A DNA stretch of 64,000 nt, taken from contig NZ_LANF01000011.1 of assembly GCF_000966265.1 (NCBI RefSeq), positions 1 through 64,000 of the forward strand, read 5' to 3'. A program made the position numbers and the translations under genes. Numbering within the stretch: position 1 is the first letter of the stretch; the number at the start of each line of letters is the position of its first letter. The DNA is from Palaeococcus ferrophilus DSM 13482. Lineage in GTDB: Archaea > Methanobacteriota_B > Thermococci > Thermococcales > Thermococcaceae. The notes beneath the pieces were generated by a model. The model saw only the letters and a list, made by a program, of their open reading frames with translations. It was not told the DNA's origin and did no database searches. Shown piece after piece: positions 54,043-64,000 of this stretch.

Positions 54043-55296
54043 TTAGGGAGGAACGTGAGTGAACCTCTTCCCATTTAAGTCAACCTTCACGACGGACTTG
54101 GGCTTCATCACGTTCAACTCTCCTCCGGGTTCATCGGAGAGCAAATCATCACGCTCAACCCCGCTTAGGGCGACCCCAAGTCCCCGCACCAAAACGTTGA
54201 ACGCACCAACAAACTGCCTATCTGCCTTAAACCCACAGTTAGCACACTCCACCAGCCCGTTTCGGGACTCCAACCTACTCCCACACACCGGGCAGGTGGA
54301 CGAAGTGAAAGCGGGATTAACAAACTCAATCGGAACACGATAAGAAAGCTTTCCAACAATTTTCTTCCAAGTGGCACGGGAGAGCCTTCTATTAAACTTC
54401 CTCGAACCGTTCTGGAGCATTTTGAACTTGTCCAAATCCTCGAAGACGAAAACCGTATCTGGAAACTCCCCCGAAAGCTGGACTGCAAGCTTGTTCAAAT
54501 AATCCTCAATCCTGTTCCTTCTCCTCATCCAGTATTTCTTAAGGAGAATTCCAATCCTCTTCGGGGCTTTCCGCTGAACGCTCTTTAGCATATCAATAAT
54601 TCTGTCGTAGGTCTCGGCAATCCTGTGTAGCTCGCTCAAGTCCACTCTAATCCAGCCTTTTTCAGGGTGAAAGATGTCGAGGCTCGTCAGGTTGCTGTCA
54701 ATGCCGATTTTGATTCTTCCAGAGAACTCGACTTCCTTTGAGAAGGTTAGCAGAACGTCTTGCTCTCTGATTATCAGCTCTCCAACCTTCCAGTCCTTGA
54801 TTCTCTCATAGAACCACTCCTTTGAGAAGTCCAGCTCAAGGTATTCTTCTCTCGGCTTGATGGTTACTCTTATCTTCGAACCTTCGACTTTCATTAGTGT
54901 TGTTTTAACCCTCGCGAACTTCCGCTTAACGATTGGCTTCGCTCTTTTTCTTTTTCCCTTGAGGTAGTTCTGTCTCCAGCTTTTGAGGACTGAATAAGCG
55001 GTCTTTATTGCAGAATCAACGTAGTGCTTGGCGAAAGGCCACTCTCGAAGGAGTTCGTTCCTCAGTTCCCGCTTGAACTCGTTTGTTTGTGGAAAATAAG
55101 GGATTATGCGGGTTGTCTCATAGTAGCTGTAATTTTTTCTTCCGACAGAATACCTGTGCTTGACCTTCTTCTCTCTCCAAGTTGTGTTATCCCATATTTC
55201 ATCAATTGCCCTCTGGAGTAGTCTTTGGTATTCTTTGAGGAACAAATCAATGTTCCAGTTGTGGGGCATTCTGTATGTGAGAACGACTTTAGTCAT
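54043..55296 (-). CDS. tnpB: TnpB, RNA-guided nuclease of the IS607 element
   Basis: A 417-residue TnpB. RuvC-like motifs are [13 protein letters not shown] (first aspartate), [11 protein letters not shown] (glutamate) and the C-terminal [12 protein letters not shown]. The zinc ribbon is [21 protein letters not shown]. The third motif has DRQ where many TnpB proteins have DRD, so activity needs checking. TnpB proteins use a guide RNA made from the element's end near their own 3' end; here that would be close to 54000-54060. Confidence 0.9.
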   Translation of the reverse strand: MTKVVLTYRMPHNWNIDLFLKEYQRLLQRAIDEIWDNTTWREKKVKHRYSVGRKNYSYYETTRIIPYFPQTNEFKRELRNELLREWPFAKHYVDSAIKTAYSVLKSWRQNYLKGKRKRAKPIVKRKFARVKTTLMKVEGSKIRVTIKPREEYLELDFSKEWFYERIKDWKVGELIIREQDVLLTFSKEVEFSGRIKIGIDSNLTSLDIFHPEKGWIRVDLSELHRIAETYDRIIDMLKSVQRKAPKRIGILLKKYWMRRRNRIEDYLNKLAVQLSGEFPDTVFVFEDLDKFKMLQNGSRKFNRRLSRATWKKIVGKLSYRVPIEFVNPAFTSSTCPVCGSRLESRNGLVECANCGFKADRQFVGAFNVLVRGLGVALSGVERDDLLSDEPGGELNVMKPKSVVKVDLNGKRFTHVPP

Positions 55297-55918
55297 TCTC
55301 GACCTCCTCTATGAGTTTTTTCACGCCTTCCTTGAGCTTTTTGTATTTGTGGGAGCGCATTCCGTAGAGCTTTCCAGCGAAGTGCGATATTATGGTTATT
55401 AAGTCTTCAATGAGTTCCTCTCGTGGGGATTTTTCTTTGTCGTTGATAATGATTATCTCTGCACCGTTCTCCTTGAAGAAGAATTCGATAGTTTTGAAAC
55501 CAAAGCGGGTGAGCCTGTCGGGATAAGTGACGATGACTTTTGAGACTTCTCCCTTTGCGACGAGTTCGAGGAGTTTGCGGTAGTTCTTTCTGTTCTCGTT
55601 CAATCCTGAGCCGATGTCTTTGAGGATTTTGACCTGCCAACCACGTTCTTTTGCGTATTGCTCGATGGCTTCAACCTGTCTTTCCAAGTCGTCTTTTTGG
55701 GTGTGGCTTGAGACTCTTGCGTAGCCAATGATTAGTCCGTTTTCCTCGCTTATGCCGAGAAGCCTTTTTATTTCGCTTTCTGGTATTCTTCGTCTTCCGC
55801 CGGGTGTCCTAATGGTTTTGATTTTTCCCTCTTTGTCCCATTTCTGGATTGTTTTTGGGTGGACGCCGAGAATTTCGCTCGCTTGTTTAACCGTGTAGAG
55901 CTTCTCTTTCACTACCAT
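55289..55918 (-). CDS. tnpA: IS607 serine recombinase TnpA
   Basis: A 209-residue IS607 transposase. An N-terminal MerR-like helix-turn-helix ([19 protein letters not shown]) is followed by the resolvase domain. Its catalytic serine lies in [17 protein letters not shown]. The ATG at 55918 starts MVVKEKLY; an earlier start at 55936 is possible. The end overlaps tnpB by 8 bases. Confidence 0.92.
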   Translation of the reverse strand: MVVKEKLYTVKQASEILGVHPKTIQKWDKEGKIKTIRTPGGRRRIPESEIKRLLGISEENGLIIGYARVSSHTQKDDLERQVEAIEQYAKERGWQVKILKDIGSGLNENRKNYRKLLELVAKGEVSKVIVTYPDRLTRFGFKTIEFFFKENGAEIIIINDKEKSPREELIEDLITIISHFAGKLYGMRSHKYKKLKEGVKKLIEEVEND

Positions 55919-56036
55919 ACACTCACAATTAATCACAAAAATATTTAAAGTTTTCCGTTAAGAGGAACAGTTAAACAAGGCGTTTGAGATGATAGCCATA
56001 CCCACGGCTCAAAAAAGTGTAAAAAGGGAAGAAACC

Positions 56037-56984
<948 letters not shown>

Positions 56985-57164
56985 GCGCATCACCGTCTAA
57001 AGCTTGCCATAGGTTTTAATAACCATTTCGCCGGCATAAAACATGAAATGGCGAATTTTTTCGAATGTATCCCGCATTCAACTTTCCAAACATAAAGCTA
57101 ATCCTGCGAAAGGGTTTACAACAAAGCTAATAAGTTTCCACCGCATCTTCCTCCGGGGGTTCGC

Positions 57165-57896
57165 ATGGATGGAATAAACGTGAGGCTCATCAACTACACG
57201 AGGAGACCGCTCGAAACCGTCACGTGGGCGGCGCTTATAAGCTACTGGGAAGGATGGGAGACCGAAGCCTTCGAACGGATGGATAAGAACGACGTCGAAA
57301 TGCACCTTCCGAGGGTTCTCGGCTACGGTCATGAGAGTATTCTTGAGCACGCGACGCTAACCTTCGCCATTGAGGGCTGTTCTCGTGTTTGCTCGCACCA
57401 ACTTGTTCGTCATAGGTTAGCAAGTTATACCCAACAGTCACAGCGCTACATTATATTGAATCCCAAAGATGTTGAGGAGACCTTCGTCATCCCAGAAGGG
57501 ATAAAGAACGATCCCGAGCTTCTTGAGGAGTGGAAGGAGCTCATGAAGAAGTCCATTGAGCTATACAAAAAGACCGTTGAGAGAGGCCAGCACCAGGAGG
57601 ACGCACGCTTCATCCTGCCCCAGAGCGTTAGAACCAAGATAGTCGTCACCATGAACCTCCGCGAGCTGAAGCACTTTTTGGGACTGAGGGCGTGCGAAAG
57701 GGCCCAATGGGAGATTAGGGAGATAGCCTGGAAGATGCTCGAGGAGATAGCGAAGAACGATGACCTGAGGCCGATAATAAAGTGGGCGAAGCTCGGGCCG
57801 CGCTGTATCCAGATGGGCTACTGCCCCGAGGGGGAGCTCATGCCCCCTGGCTGCTGGAAGAAGACGAGGGAGAAGTGGAAGAAACTGGGGGAATAA
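57165..57896 (+). CDS. thyX: Flavin-dependent thymidylate synthase
   Basis: A 243-residue ThyX, which makes dTMP from dUMP with methylenetetrahydropterin and FAD. The signature RHRLASYTQQSQRY fits RHRxxSxxxxSxRY. It is divergent from argF, with a 180-base A/T-rich gap between them that holds promoters for both. Confidence 0.95.
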   Translation: MDGINVRLINYTRRPLETVTWAALISYWEGWETEAFERMDKNDVEMHLPRVLGYGHESILEHATLTFAIEGCSRVCSHQLVRHRLASYTQQSQRYIILNPKDVEETFVIPEGIKNDPELLEEWKELMKKSIELYKKTVERGQHQEDARFILPQSVRTKIVVTMNLRELKHFLGLRACERAQWEIREIAWKMLEEIAKNDDLRPIIKWAKLGPRCIQMGYCPEGELMPPGCWKKTREKWKKLGE

Positions 57897-57907
57897 AAAG
57901 ACAAGGC

Positions 57908-58408
57908 TCAAAAGTCCTCTTCTTTTAAGATTCCATATATTACCTTCTTAAGCTCGTCGTAGGCCTCCTCGAGGGACTCGGGGATGACCTTGGTGTCCGC
58001 TATCACCGGCATGAAGTTGGTGTCCCCGTTCCAGCGCGGGACGATGTGAAGGTGGACGTGGTCGTCTATTCCCGCCCCCGCAACCCTCCCAAGGTTCACG
58101 CCCATGTTGAATCCGTCCGGGTTCATCGCCCTCTTGAGCGCCTTCACCATGAGCTGGGAGAGCTTCATTATCTCCAAAAGCTCCTCATCGGTCAGGTCTT
58201 CCCACCTTCCCACGTGCCTGTATGGAGCTATCATCACGTGGCCGGGGTTGTAGGGGTAGTTGTTCATGATTATGAAGCTGTGTTTTCCGCGGTAGAGTAT
58301 GAGCCTATCCCTATCGCGATCCTCCTTCGGGAAGTCGCAGAATATGCAGCCGTCGTGCTTGGGTGAGCGGATATATTCAATGCGCCACGGCGCCCAGATT
58401 CTCTTCAT
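57908..58408 (-). CDS. HIT-family nucleotide hydrolase/transferase
   Basis: A 166-residue HIT protein. The histidine triad is in DDHVHLHIVPRW, and the N-terminal CIFC pair is a probable zinc ligand. It resembles Fhit/AP4A-type hydrolases, but the substrate is unknown. Its start overlaps the end of pgk2 by four bases, so the two are co-translated. Confidence 0.9.
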   Translation of the reverse strand: MKRIWAPWRIEYIRSPKHDGCIFCDFPKEDRDRDRLILYRGKHSFIIMNNYPYNPGHVMIAPYRHVGRWEDLTDEELLEIMKLSQLMVKALKRAMNPDGFNMGVNLGRVAGAGIDDHVHLHIVPRWNGDTNFMPVIADTKVIPESLEEAYDELKKVIYGILKEEDF

Positions 58409-59304
58409 CCCTGTCCCTCCAGATCAATTCCCTCTTCCTTAAGTACGTCCGTAAGTCTCTTCATCAGGTCTTCCATTATTAAGTTTACTGTGGTCTCAAC
58501 CTCGAGGTTCTCTATGACCGGCACGGAGTACTCCCTCGCCCGCTCCACCACGAAGTCCTGTATCTCCATTATGGCCTCGATGTGCTGGATGTAGTACTCG
58601 GCGGGCCTCTTGCTGTAGCGCTCCCTCGCGTAGAACCTCGCGGAGAGGGCCTCCTTCCCGGGAACCGTGATGACGTACATGAAGTCCATCGAGCCCATCT
58701 GGAAGTAGCCAGGAACCACGTGTATACCCTCTATTATTGTGTTGAAACCCTCCCTGTGCGCCCTCTCCAGAAGGGCACGTATCCCCACGCTCACGTGGCT
58801 TGTCTGCCTCTCAAAGCCGTATATGACCGGAGAGATACCCTTCAGGGGAGCCTTCAGTGCCTTCCACGCCAGGAACGATGAGCTGTGTATGCTCGGGAGG
58901 AGCTCCTCACTCACCATCTTCCTCATGACCTCCCTTATAGTGTCCGTCCCTATTATGCTCCTCAGGCCGAGGCGGAAGGCCAACTCCGTCGCTATCGTGG
59001 ACTTCCCAACGCCCGTGGCACCGCCGAGAAGAAGAACCATGGGGATGCCCCTTCTCCTAACCTCGCTCCAGAAGATGTAGCGTCTCGCCTCGCGCTTGTA
59101 ACCGTGCTCACGGAGCTTATTGTACGTTCTCTCACGTATCTCCTCCGTGGTTACCTCCTTCCTTCCCTCCGTCTCAAACTCCTTCATGACTTCCGTGGAG
59201 AGGGCGTAGGCCACCCCAACGTCAACGCCAGCGGAGGTTATCGAGCGCGTGAGAATACCGCGGGAGAATGGGAGTCTAATCTTCCCATCCCTCACTATTA
59301 TCAT
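58405..59304 (-). CDS. pgk2: 2-phosphoglycerate kinase
   Basis: A 299-residue kinase. The N-terminal ATP-cone-like region (about 1-85) is followed by Walker A GGATGVGKST. In methanogens and thermophilic archaea this enzyme feeds cyclic 2,3-diphosphoglycerate synthesis. Thermococcales members are annotated as 2-phosphoglycerate kinase, but I see no cyclic 2,3-diphosphoglycerate synthetase in the window, so the physiological role is open. Confidence 0.85.
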   Translation of the reverse strand: MIIVRDGKIRLPFSRGILTRSITSAGVDVGVAYALSTEVMKEFETEGRKEVTTEEIRERTYNKLREHGYKREARRYIFWSEVRRRGIPMVLLLGGATGVGKSTIATELAFRLGLRSIIGTDTIREVMRKMVSEELLPSIHSSSFLAWKALKAPLKGISPVIYGFERQTSHVSVGIRALLERAHREGFNTIIEGIHVVPGYFQMGSMDFMYVITVPGKEALSARFYARERYSKRPAEYYIQHIEAIMEIQDFVVERAREYSVPVIENLEVETTVNLIMEDLMKRLTDVLKEEGIDLEGQG

Positions 59305-59369
59305 GTGATCACCGGAGAAGAATCACAACAGCAAAAGATAAACTTTGTGGAAAGGGAAAAGGAAGAACC

Positions 59370-59912
59370 TCAGAGGCTCGAGAGAACCTTGGTGGTCACA
59401 TCGTTGCCCTCTTTGTCGTATATCCTGACGTAGGCCTTGGCGGGCACCTTCATGTTGGCCCTCCTCATGGCCTCGAGGGCGAACTTGAGGTGGTTCCTGT
59501 TGACCCAAACGGTGAGGAGCTTCTGATCCTTCTTGAGCCTTGCGGCAAGGCCTATCGGCTTTCCGAAGGGCCTCCTCATACCGTTTCCGTAACGGTCGGC
59601 CTTCCTTCCGGTGGCCATCGGGTTCTCACGGAGCACCTGGAAGGGGTAGACCCTTATCTTGAAGTGGAAGTTGCTCCTACCGATGTTCCTGCTGAGGTAA
59701 CGGTTGAGCTGCTGCCTTATGGCCTCGAGGGCGTTCTGCCTGATCTGAACGGGGTGTTCCATGTGAAGGCTGACCTCGTACTCAAACTCCGCTGAGAGGT
59801 TTCCCATATCGAAGATGGTGATCCTCGGGCCGGGGGCACCCCTTATGTACTCTCTCCTAGTGTAAGCGGGCTTTTTGACTTTTCTATCAATCTTAGCTGG
59901 TCTCAATCCCAT
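59370..59912 (-). CDS. rpl10e: Large-subunit ribosomal protein L10e (L16-like)
   Basis: A 180-residue L10e, the archaeal/eukaryotic counterpart of bacterial L16, which aligns tRNA near the A site. The core contains [20 protein letters not shown] and the loop [20 protein letters not shown]. It stands alone, away from the spc cluster. Confidence 0.95.
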   Translation of the reverse strand: MGLRPAKIDRKVKKPAYTRREYIRGAPGPRITIFDMGNLSAEFEYEVSLHMEHPVQIRQNALEAIRQQLNRYLSRNIGRSNFHFKIRVYPFQVLRENPMATGRKADRYGNGMRRPFGKPIGLAARLKKDQKLLTVWVNRNHLKFALEAMRRANMKVPAKAYVRIYDKEGNDVTTKVLSSL

Positions 59913-59988
59913 ACTCTCACCTCCAGATGAGCATGAACCTATTGCCTAACAGATTCCCCGTGCTTATAAAAGTTTTGGAAAGCCATTT

Positions 59989-61173
59989 TTAACGGTTACG
60001 GAAAGTTGGGGTATCGCGTTTTTTTAGCCCAAACGCCGAGAGCATCAGGAGCAGGGAGATGGGGAGGAAAGATAGCAGGCCCGAGTTGAACGTCAGCCCG
60101 AACCTCACCTGCCCGAAGGAGTAGGCGAACCCAAAAAGCATCCCTCCCGCGAAGGTGGAGAGGTTCTGGAGAGCGTTGATGCCGCCTATGGCGAGGGAGG
60201 AGCGGTGGTAGGTTGAGAGCACCTTTCTCGAAATCGGCCTAAAACTCTGGAAGGCGAAGAGCGCGAGAAATATTCCAAGGAAAACCGTTGGGGCCGTTTT
60301 TATGGAAGCGAACAGCGGTGAGAGCGCCGCCATGAGCGACGTAAGCACGACCATCATCCTCTCGCTTCTCACATCGGCAAGCCACGAAACACCGTAGCTC
60401 AGCATGGCCGCGAGAAAGCCCGTCCACCCAAGGAGCGTTGCGGTGGTAGCCCTGTCCAGTCCCAGCGCCTCCGAGACGTACACATACGTTATCTCGCCGG
60501 AGGTGAAGGCAACTATGGCAGCCATGAGCGAGGCTATGACAAGAACCCTTCTGGGGTCGAGGGAGGGTCTCTCCCCGCCAGGGGTTTTCTTTCTCCTCGG
60601 GACTATCCAGCCATCGAGCAAAACGTAGCTCGCCAGCATTATGAGGCCCGTGAGGAGGAAGAAGGCCGAAGCGAGCCACATCTGGCCAGAGAGCCCCCAT
60701 CGAACTGTGAAAGCGTAGGCGTAGTTGCCGAGGAGAGAAGCTATGCTGCCAAAGAGGAAGTAGACGGAGGTAACCCTCGCCCTTATTTCCTTTGGAGTTA
60801 CCACCGCTATCACGAACTGAGCCATCGGCCAGCTAAGGCCGTTTAAGAAGCCGTTGAGGAGTTTTATCCCCACCACCTGCGGCCAGCTTGAGGTGAGTGG
60901 ATACAGCTGGACAGCTATTGCGTTGCCCATCATCGCTAAAGAACCTATGTAAACGAGCTTCTTACCTCTCTCAAGGATTAAGCCACCAAAAAGGGAAGAT
61001 AACGCCCTCGCGAGGACAAAAGATGTTGAAACCACGGATAGGGAGAGCATGCTGGCCCTTAGAACGTCTCGCGTGTAGAAGGCCACCGCTGGAGTGGCGA
61101 GGCGGAAGGCGAGCGTGCCTGTGAATGCTGAGAGCACGAGAAGTGCTATTCCCAAAAGTCGTCTTCTCTCCAT
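59989..61173 (-). CDS. Major facilitator superfamily transporter
   Basis: A 394-residue MFS protein with about twelve membrane helices. The first loop-like motif after helix 2 (GGLILERGKKLVYIG) is the family's A motif in modified form. No substrate can be assigned. The ATG at 61173 follows GGGGGATCGA. It is divergent from the aminotransferase gene. Confidence 0.88.
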   Translation of the reverse strand: MERRRLLGIALLVLSAFTGTLAFRLATPAVAFYTRDVLRASMLSLSVVSTSFVLARALSSLFGGLILERGKKLVYIGSLAMMGNAIAVQLYPLTSSWPQVVGIKLLNGFLNGLSWPMAQFVIAVVTPKEIRARVTSVYFLFGSIASLLGNYAYAFTVRWGLSGQMWLASAFFLLTGLIMLASYVLLDGWIVPRRKKTPGGERPSLDPRRVLVIASLMAAIVAFTSGEITYVYVSEALGLDRATTATLLGWTGFLAAMLSYGVSWLADVRSERMMVVLTSLMAALSPLFASIKTAPTVFLGIFLALFAFQSFRPISRKVLSTYHRSSLAIGGINALQNLSTFAGGMLFGFAYSFGQVRFGLTFNSGLLSFLPISLLLMLSAFGLKKRDTPTFRNR

Positions 61174-61267
61174 TCGATCCCCCAAAACTGTAGGGACCGG
61201 GCTTTAAAAGGGTTGGTGGTGCCCAAAAGCATTTAACCATATCAACCGAAGGGGAAAGGGGATCCCC

Positions 61268-62446
61268 ATGAGGAGAAGCCTGTTTCCGGCACTGGGGAAG
61301 TTTAAAGCCTATCTCAACACCGCAAGCATGGGGCTCATGCCTTCAACGGTTCTCCACGAGGTGAACAAACTCCTAACGGACGTACTCGACTTCGAGGGGA
61401 ACGTAAACTCCGTTGACTATATGGACCCGGCCTTCCTCGAACCAGCCCTCAGAGAGGCTGCGGAGCTGATGAACGTCAAAACGGAGAACGTCGGCCTTTC
61501 CGTTCAGACGACCGAGGGATTGAGGAGGATTCTCGTATCCCTCGAACCAAGGAAGGGCCAGAACGTGGTTTCACTCGACACGGAGTTCCCAACGCTACCT
61601 GCCCTCCTGAAGAGCTACTCCAGAAGGTTCGGACTTGAGTTGAGGGTGGTGGAGAACAGAAACGGCGTACACCCGCTGGAGGACGTGGAGAGGGCCATAG
61701 ACGATGACACCTTCGCGGTCATCCTGAGCAGCGTGAACTGGGCCACGGGCGAGAGGATGAACCTCAAGGAGATTTCAAGGGCCGCCCACGAGCACGGTGC
61801 CTATCTCATAGTTGACGCCGTCCAGCACCTCGGCTCACTCCGCCTCTACCCCGAGAAGGAGGGGGTCGATGCCCTGGCGGCCGGCGGCGAGAAGTGGCTC
61901 CTAAGCCCTGACACCGGGGCGGGGGTAATCTACGTCTTCGACGAACTCTTGGAGGAGATGAAGCCCCTGACCGGGCTCCTCAACAATGAGCCTCCCACCG
62001 GGGAGTGGGGCACGTGGTGGAGGCTGCCGGAGAAGGATCCGTGGGGAGTGCTGAAACCCGTCAATGGTGCCAAAAAGCTCGACTTCGGCGGCGGGCCGCC
62101 CTACCTGGTAGCGGCGGCCTTCAGGGCCTCGCTGAGGCTGATAAACGAGATCGGGATAGAGGAGATAGAACGGCACAACCTTAAGCTGGCGGGAAGGATA
62201 AGGGACGAGGCGATCAGCGCGGGCCTCGACGTGTTCGCAGAGGGCTCGGCGATAGTGACGATAAAAACCGGCCTGAGCTACGAGAGGGAAGAGGAAATCC
62301 AAAGGATGCTCAAGGATAAAGGGATAGCCGTCAGCCACCGCGGGGTTCTCGGTCACTACGGGATAAGGGCCTCGCCGCACCTCTACAACACAATGGAGGA
62401 CGTTGAGACCTTCCTTGAGGAGCTTTTTGCAAGCATGGCCGATTAA
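61268..62446 (+). CDS. Class V aminotransferase-like PLP enzyme
   Basis: A 392-residue pyridoxal-phosphate enzyme of the class V (SufS/isopenicillin-N-epimerase-like) fold. The cofactor aspartate is in YLIVDAVQHLGS and the Schiff-base lysine in AAGGEKWLLSPDTGAGV. No catalytic cysteine loop of SufS type is evident, so it is probably not a cysteine desulfurase. The substrate is unknown. Confidence 0.85.
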   Translation: MRRSLFPALGKFKAYLNTASMGLMPSTVLHEVNKLLTDVLDFEGNVNSVDYMDPAFLEPALREAAELMNVKTENVGLSVQTTEGLRRILVSLEPRKGQNVVSLDTEFPTLPALLKSYSRRFGLELRVVENRNGVHPLEDVERAIDDDTFAVILSSVNWATGERMNLKEISRAAHEHGAYLIVDAVQHLGSLRLYPEKEGVDALAAGGEKWLLSPDTGAGVIYVFDELLEEMKPLTGLLNNEPPTGEWGTWWRLPEKDPWGVLKPVNGAKKLDFGGGPPYLVAAAFRASLRLINEIGIEEIERHNLKLAGRIRDEAISAGLDVFAEGSAIVTIKTGLSYEREEEIQRMLKDKGIAVSHRGVLGHYGIRASPHLYNTMEDVETFLEELFASMAD

Positions 62447-62483
62447 ACCACGTTTTTATTTTCTCATAATGGGGGAAGAAGGG

Positions 62484-64000
62484 TTAAGAGGAGAAGAGCC
62501 CAGCGGCTCCTTTTCCCTCTTCAACCGCCTTTCCTACCTTCAGCTCCATCCCGAAGGCGTTCGTAACGGTGCCCTCCTTGGCCGCCCAGAGGCCAGCCGG
62601 AAGAACTAACACGTCCCCCTCAAGCTTCCTCCCCGTCCTCCCTACCACGACGTAGGCTTCACTATCTGGAATTCCCGTTATTCCCGCCCTGATGAGTCCT
62701 GCTGCGTTAACTCCCTCATGGAGTATCAGCGTCGGCACTTCGAGGGGCTCCGCAGGTCCCTCGAGTAGCGCTATATCATAGTCCTCCTCGACCACCTCCT
62801 TACCCCTCAGGAGTATTTTGAGGAGAGGGTACTTCTCGGGGTCGGCCTTAAGGAGGACGCGCTTTGCCTTTTTGATATCCTCAAGAGTAGCCGTTGAAAG
62901 CCTGCCCTCAACCGTTGAGCCTATCGGGATGCCGTGCTTTTCGGCGAACTCCTTAAAGAAGGCTATCTCCTCGTTGGTCAGTTCTGGCGTGAGGATGAGC
63001 GCGTAGCCCTTCTCGGCTATGAACCTCTTCGCTTCTTCCCAGCTCACGGGCTTTCCGTTGAGGAGCGGCTGGACTAAATCCTCGGCCCAGGGTCTGGCGA
63101 AGCGGCAGGTGTCGCATAGGTACCTGTTCCAGCTCTCCTCGACGCTCGACGCCCTCACGAGCATTCCGTCGTAGACCTCTATGTTCATCTCGCAGGCGAA
63201 GGAACAGCCGTTGCAGACCGTTTTGACGGGGGTGGTCTTCCACGGGCCGGGCTTGACGAAGGGAAGCTTCTCGGTTATGGCCCCAACGGGACAGACGTCT
63301 ATGGTCTCGCCGATGAAGACTCCTTTAGCGTCCCCCAGCGTCTCGCCGAGGGGCGGCGAAACCCTCGTCTTGAAGCCGCGGAAGAGGTAGTCGAGCACCC
63401 CCTCACCGGCAACATCGTGGGTAAACCTTACGCACTGGCCGCAGAGGACACACTTGTTGTTGTCGAGGGTGACGAACGGGTGGCTCTCGTCGAGCTCGAA
63501 CCTGTTTTGCTCTCCCTCAAAGGCCTCCTGCCCCGCGTTGTAGAGCGTGGCGTACTCCCTCAGCTTACAGCGGAAGACCTCCATACAGCCACAGCTCATA
63601 CAACGCTTGGCCTCTTCGAGCACCTGCTCCTCCGTCAGGGAAGGCTCGACCTCCTCAAAGTTCCCCTTCCTGATTTCGGGATCGAGGAGTTCCACCTTCG
63701 CCCGCGGCTTTCTCTCAACGCCCTCGTAGTCCTTCTCCGTGACCTTCTTCCAGTGGTTGTAGGGCCTGAGGTCGAAGAGCACACGGTAAAGGTCATCGTC
63801 GGCCAGAACTTTCTCGATGTGCTTCTCGGGCTCAAGCAGAACTTCCTTGGCCTTCTCAAGCTTGCCTTTAAGATACAAGTCTATCATTATCGCCGCCCTT
63901 CTCCCGGTGGCGATGCTCTCTATGACCGTCGAGGGACCGAGGACCAGGTCACCACCCGCGAAGACACCCGGAATGCTCGTCTGGAGAGTTACATCGTCCA
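62484..64000 (-). CDS. GltD-like/NuoG-like iron-sulfur oxidoreductase, 3' part (5' end outside window)
   Basis: A large iron-sulfur flavoprotein whose frame is still open at the right edge; 505 codons are visible. The first residues (SIPGVFAGGDLVLGPSTV and IATGRRAA) are the end of an FAD/NAD(P) domain of glutamate-synthase small-subunit type. Iron-sulfur motifs follow: CMSCGCMEVFRC, CVLCGQC with CPVG, and CNGCSFAC with a late CDTC. The C-terminal part resembles the molybdopterin domain of NuoG but lacks cofactor motifs. It probably passes electrons between NAD(P)H and ferredoxin. The ATG at 63887 is internal. Confidence 0.8.
   Translation of the reverse strand, partial: DDVTLQTSIPGVFAGGDLVLGPSTVIESIATGRRAAIMIDLYLKGKLEKAKEVLLEPEKHIEKVLADDDLYRVLFDLRPYNHWKKVTEKDYEGVERKPRAKVELLDPEIRKGNFEEVEPSLTEEQVLEEAKRCMSCGCMEVFRCKLREYATLYNAGQEAFEGEQNRFELDESHPFVTLDNNKCVLCGQCVRFTHDVAGEGVLDYLFRGFKTRVSPPLGETLGDAKGVFIGETIDVCPVGAITEKLPFVKPGPWKTTPVKTVCNGCSFACEMNIEVYDGMLVRASSVEESWNRYLCDTCRFARPWAEDLVQPLLNGKPVSWEEAKRFIAEKGYALILTPELTNEEIAFFKEFAEKHGIPIGSTVEGRLSTATLEDIKKAKRVLLKADPEKYPLLKILLRGKEVVEEDYDIALLEGPAEPLEVPTLILHEGVNAAGLIRAGITGIPDSEAYVVVGRTGRKLEGDVLVLPAGLWAAKEGTVTNAFGMELKVGKAVEEGKGAAGLFSS

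Larger units (their letters stand above)
54001..55990 (-). mobile_element. IS607-family insertion sequence
   Basis: The element carries a serine recombinase (tnpA) and tnpB in the usual order with an 8-base overlap. IS607 elements have no terminal inverted repeats and leave no target duplication, so the exact ends cannot be placed by eye; the left end lies between 54000 and 54042, next to the DUF234 ATPase operators, and the right end between 55919 and about 56030. Both ORFs are intact, so the element may be active. Confidence 0.75.

Noticed and set aside
57023-57051. Stem CCATTTC/GAAATGG followed by a T-run between argF and thyX, as a terminator
   Set aside because: Both flanking genes are transcribed away from it, so no transcript would end there; the loop is long for a functional hairpin.

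Overview
The window is a piece of a Thermococcales (Thermococcus-type) euryarchaeal chromosome. The evidence is the gene content: the archaeal S10/spc ribosomal-protein order with L32e, L19e, S4e, L34e and an RNase P protein gene embedded, aIF5A, Nep1, archaeal adenylate kinase, 2-phosphoglycerate kinase, HypF, DUF257 proteins and TreT. Ribosome binding sites are of the GGTGA type and promoters carry archaeal TATA boxes.

Layout. 1-15.6 kb: one almost uninterrupted minus-strand cluster that runs from a SPOUT RNA methyltransferase gene and L3 down to L34e and the start of cmk. It contains the S10 and spc ribosomal proteins, SUI1, the RNase P protein Rnp1, SecY, adenylate kinase and an EMC3-like insertase. 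15.7-18.6 kb: an unknown gene and a CbiMNQO-type nickel/cobalt ABC transporter. 18.7-21.3 kb: a CLC chloride transporter and a ureohydrolase. 21.3-31.0 kb: a trehalose/maltose locus. A GH65 phosphorylase (frame broken), a beta-phosphoglucomutase-like HAD and a TrmB-type regulator lie on the minus strand, divergent from malE-malF-malG-malK-treT on the plus strand. 31.0-48.0 kb: mostly housekeeping genes (aIF5A, Nep1, RNA m5C methylase, HypF, acylphosphatase, CutA, TtuA-like), with four tandem DUF257 genes in the middle. 48.1-56.0 kb: an accessory island with two unrelated AAA ATPase genes, two paralogous unknown proteins, a PIN-type toxin-antitoxin pair and an IS607 element. 56.0-64.0 kb: argF, thyX, HIT, pgk2, L10e, MFS, a class V aminotransferase and the 3' part of a GltD/NuoG-like iron-sulfur oxidoreductase.

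Most interesting part. In the island, three separate sites carry operator-like dyads with the same geometry (8-bp arm, 4-bp gap, 8-bp arm) but three different sequences. Two sit between the TATA box and the start codon of an AAA ATPase gene. The array upstream of the first ATPase has four copies spaced exactly 32 bp apart. The third site has no intact gene behind it, only what looks like the tail of a deleted one. This suggests self-regulating ATPase modules, each with its own operator sequence. Separately, three frame breaks in the window lie at A7 homopolymer runs, and each would be repaired by losing one A. They may be transcriptional-slippage sites, recent mutations or sequencing errors. 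The four DUF257 genes form a two-gene cassette present twice.
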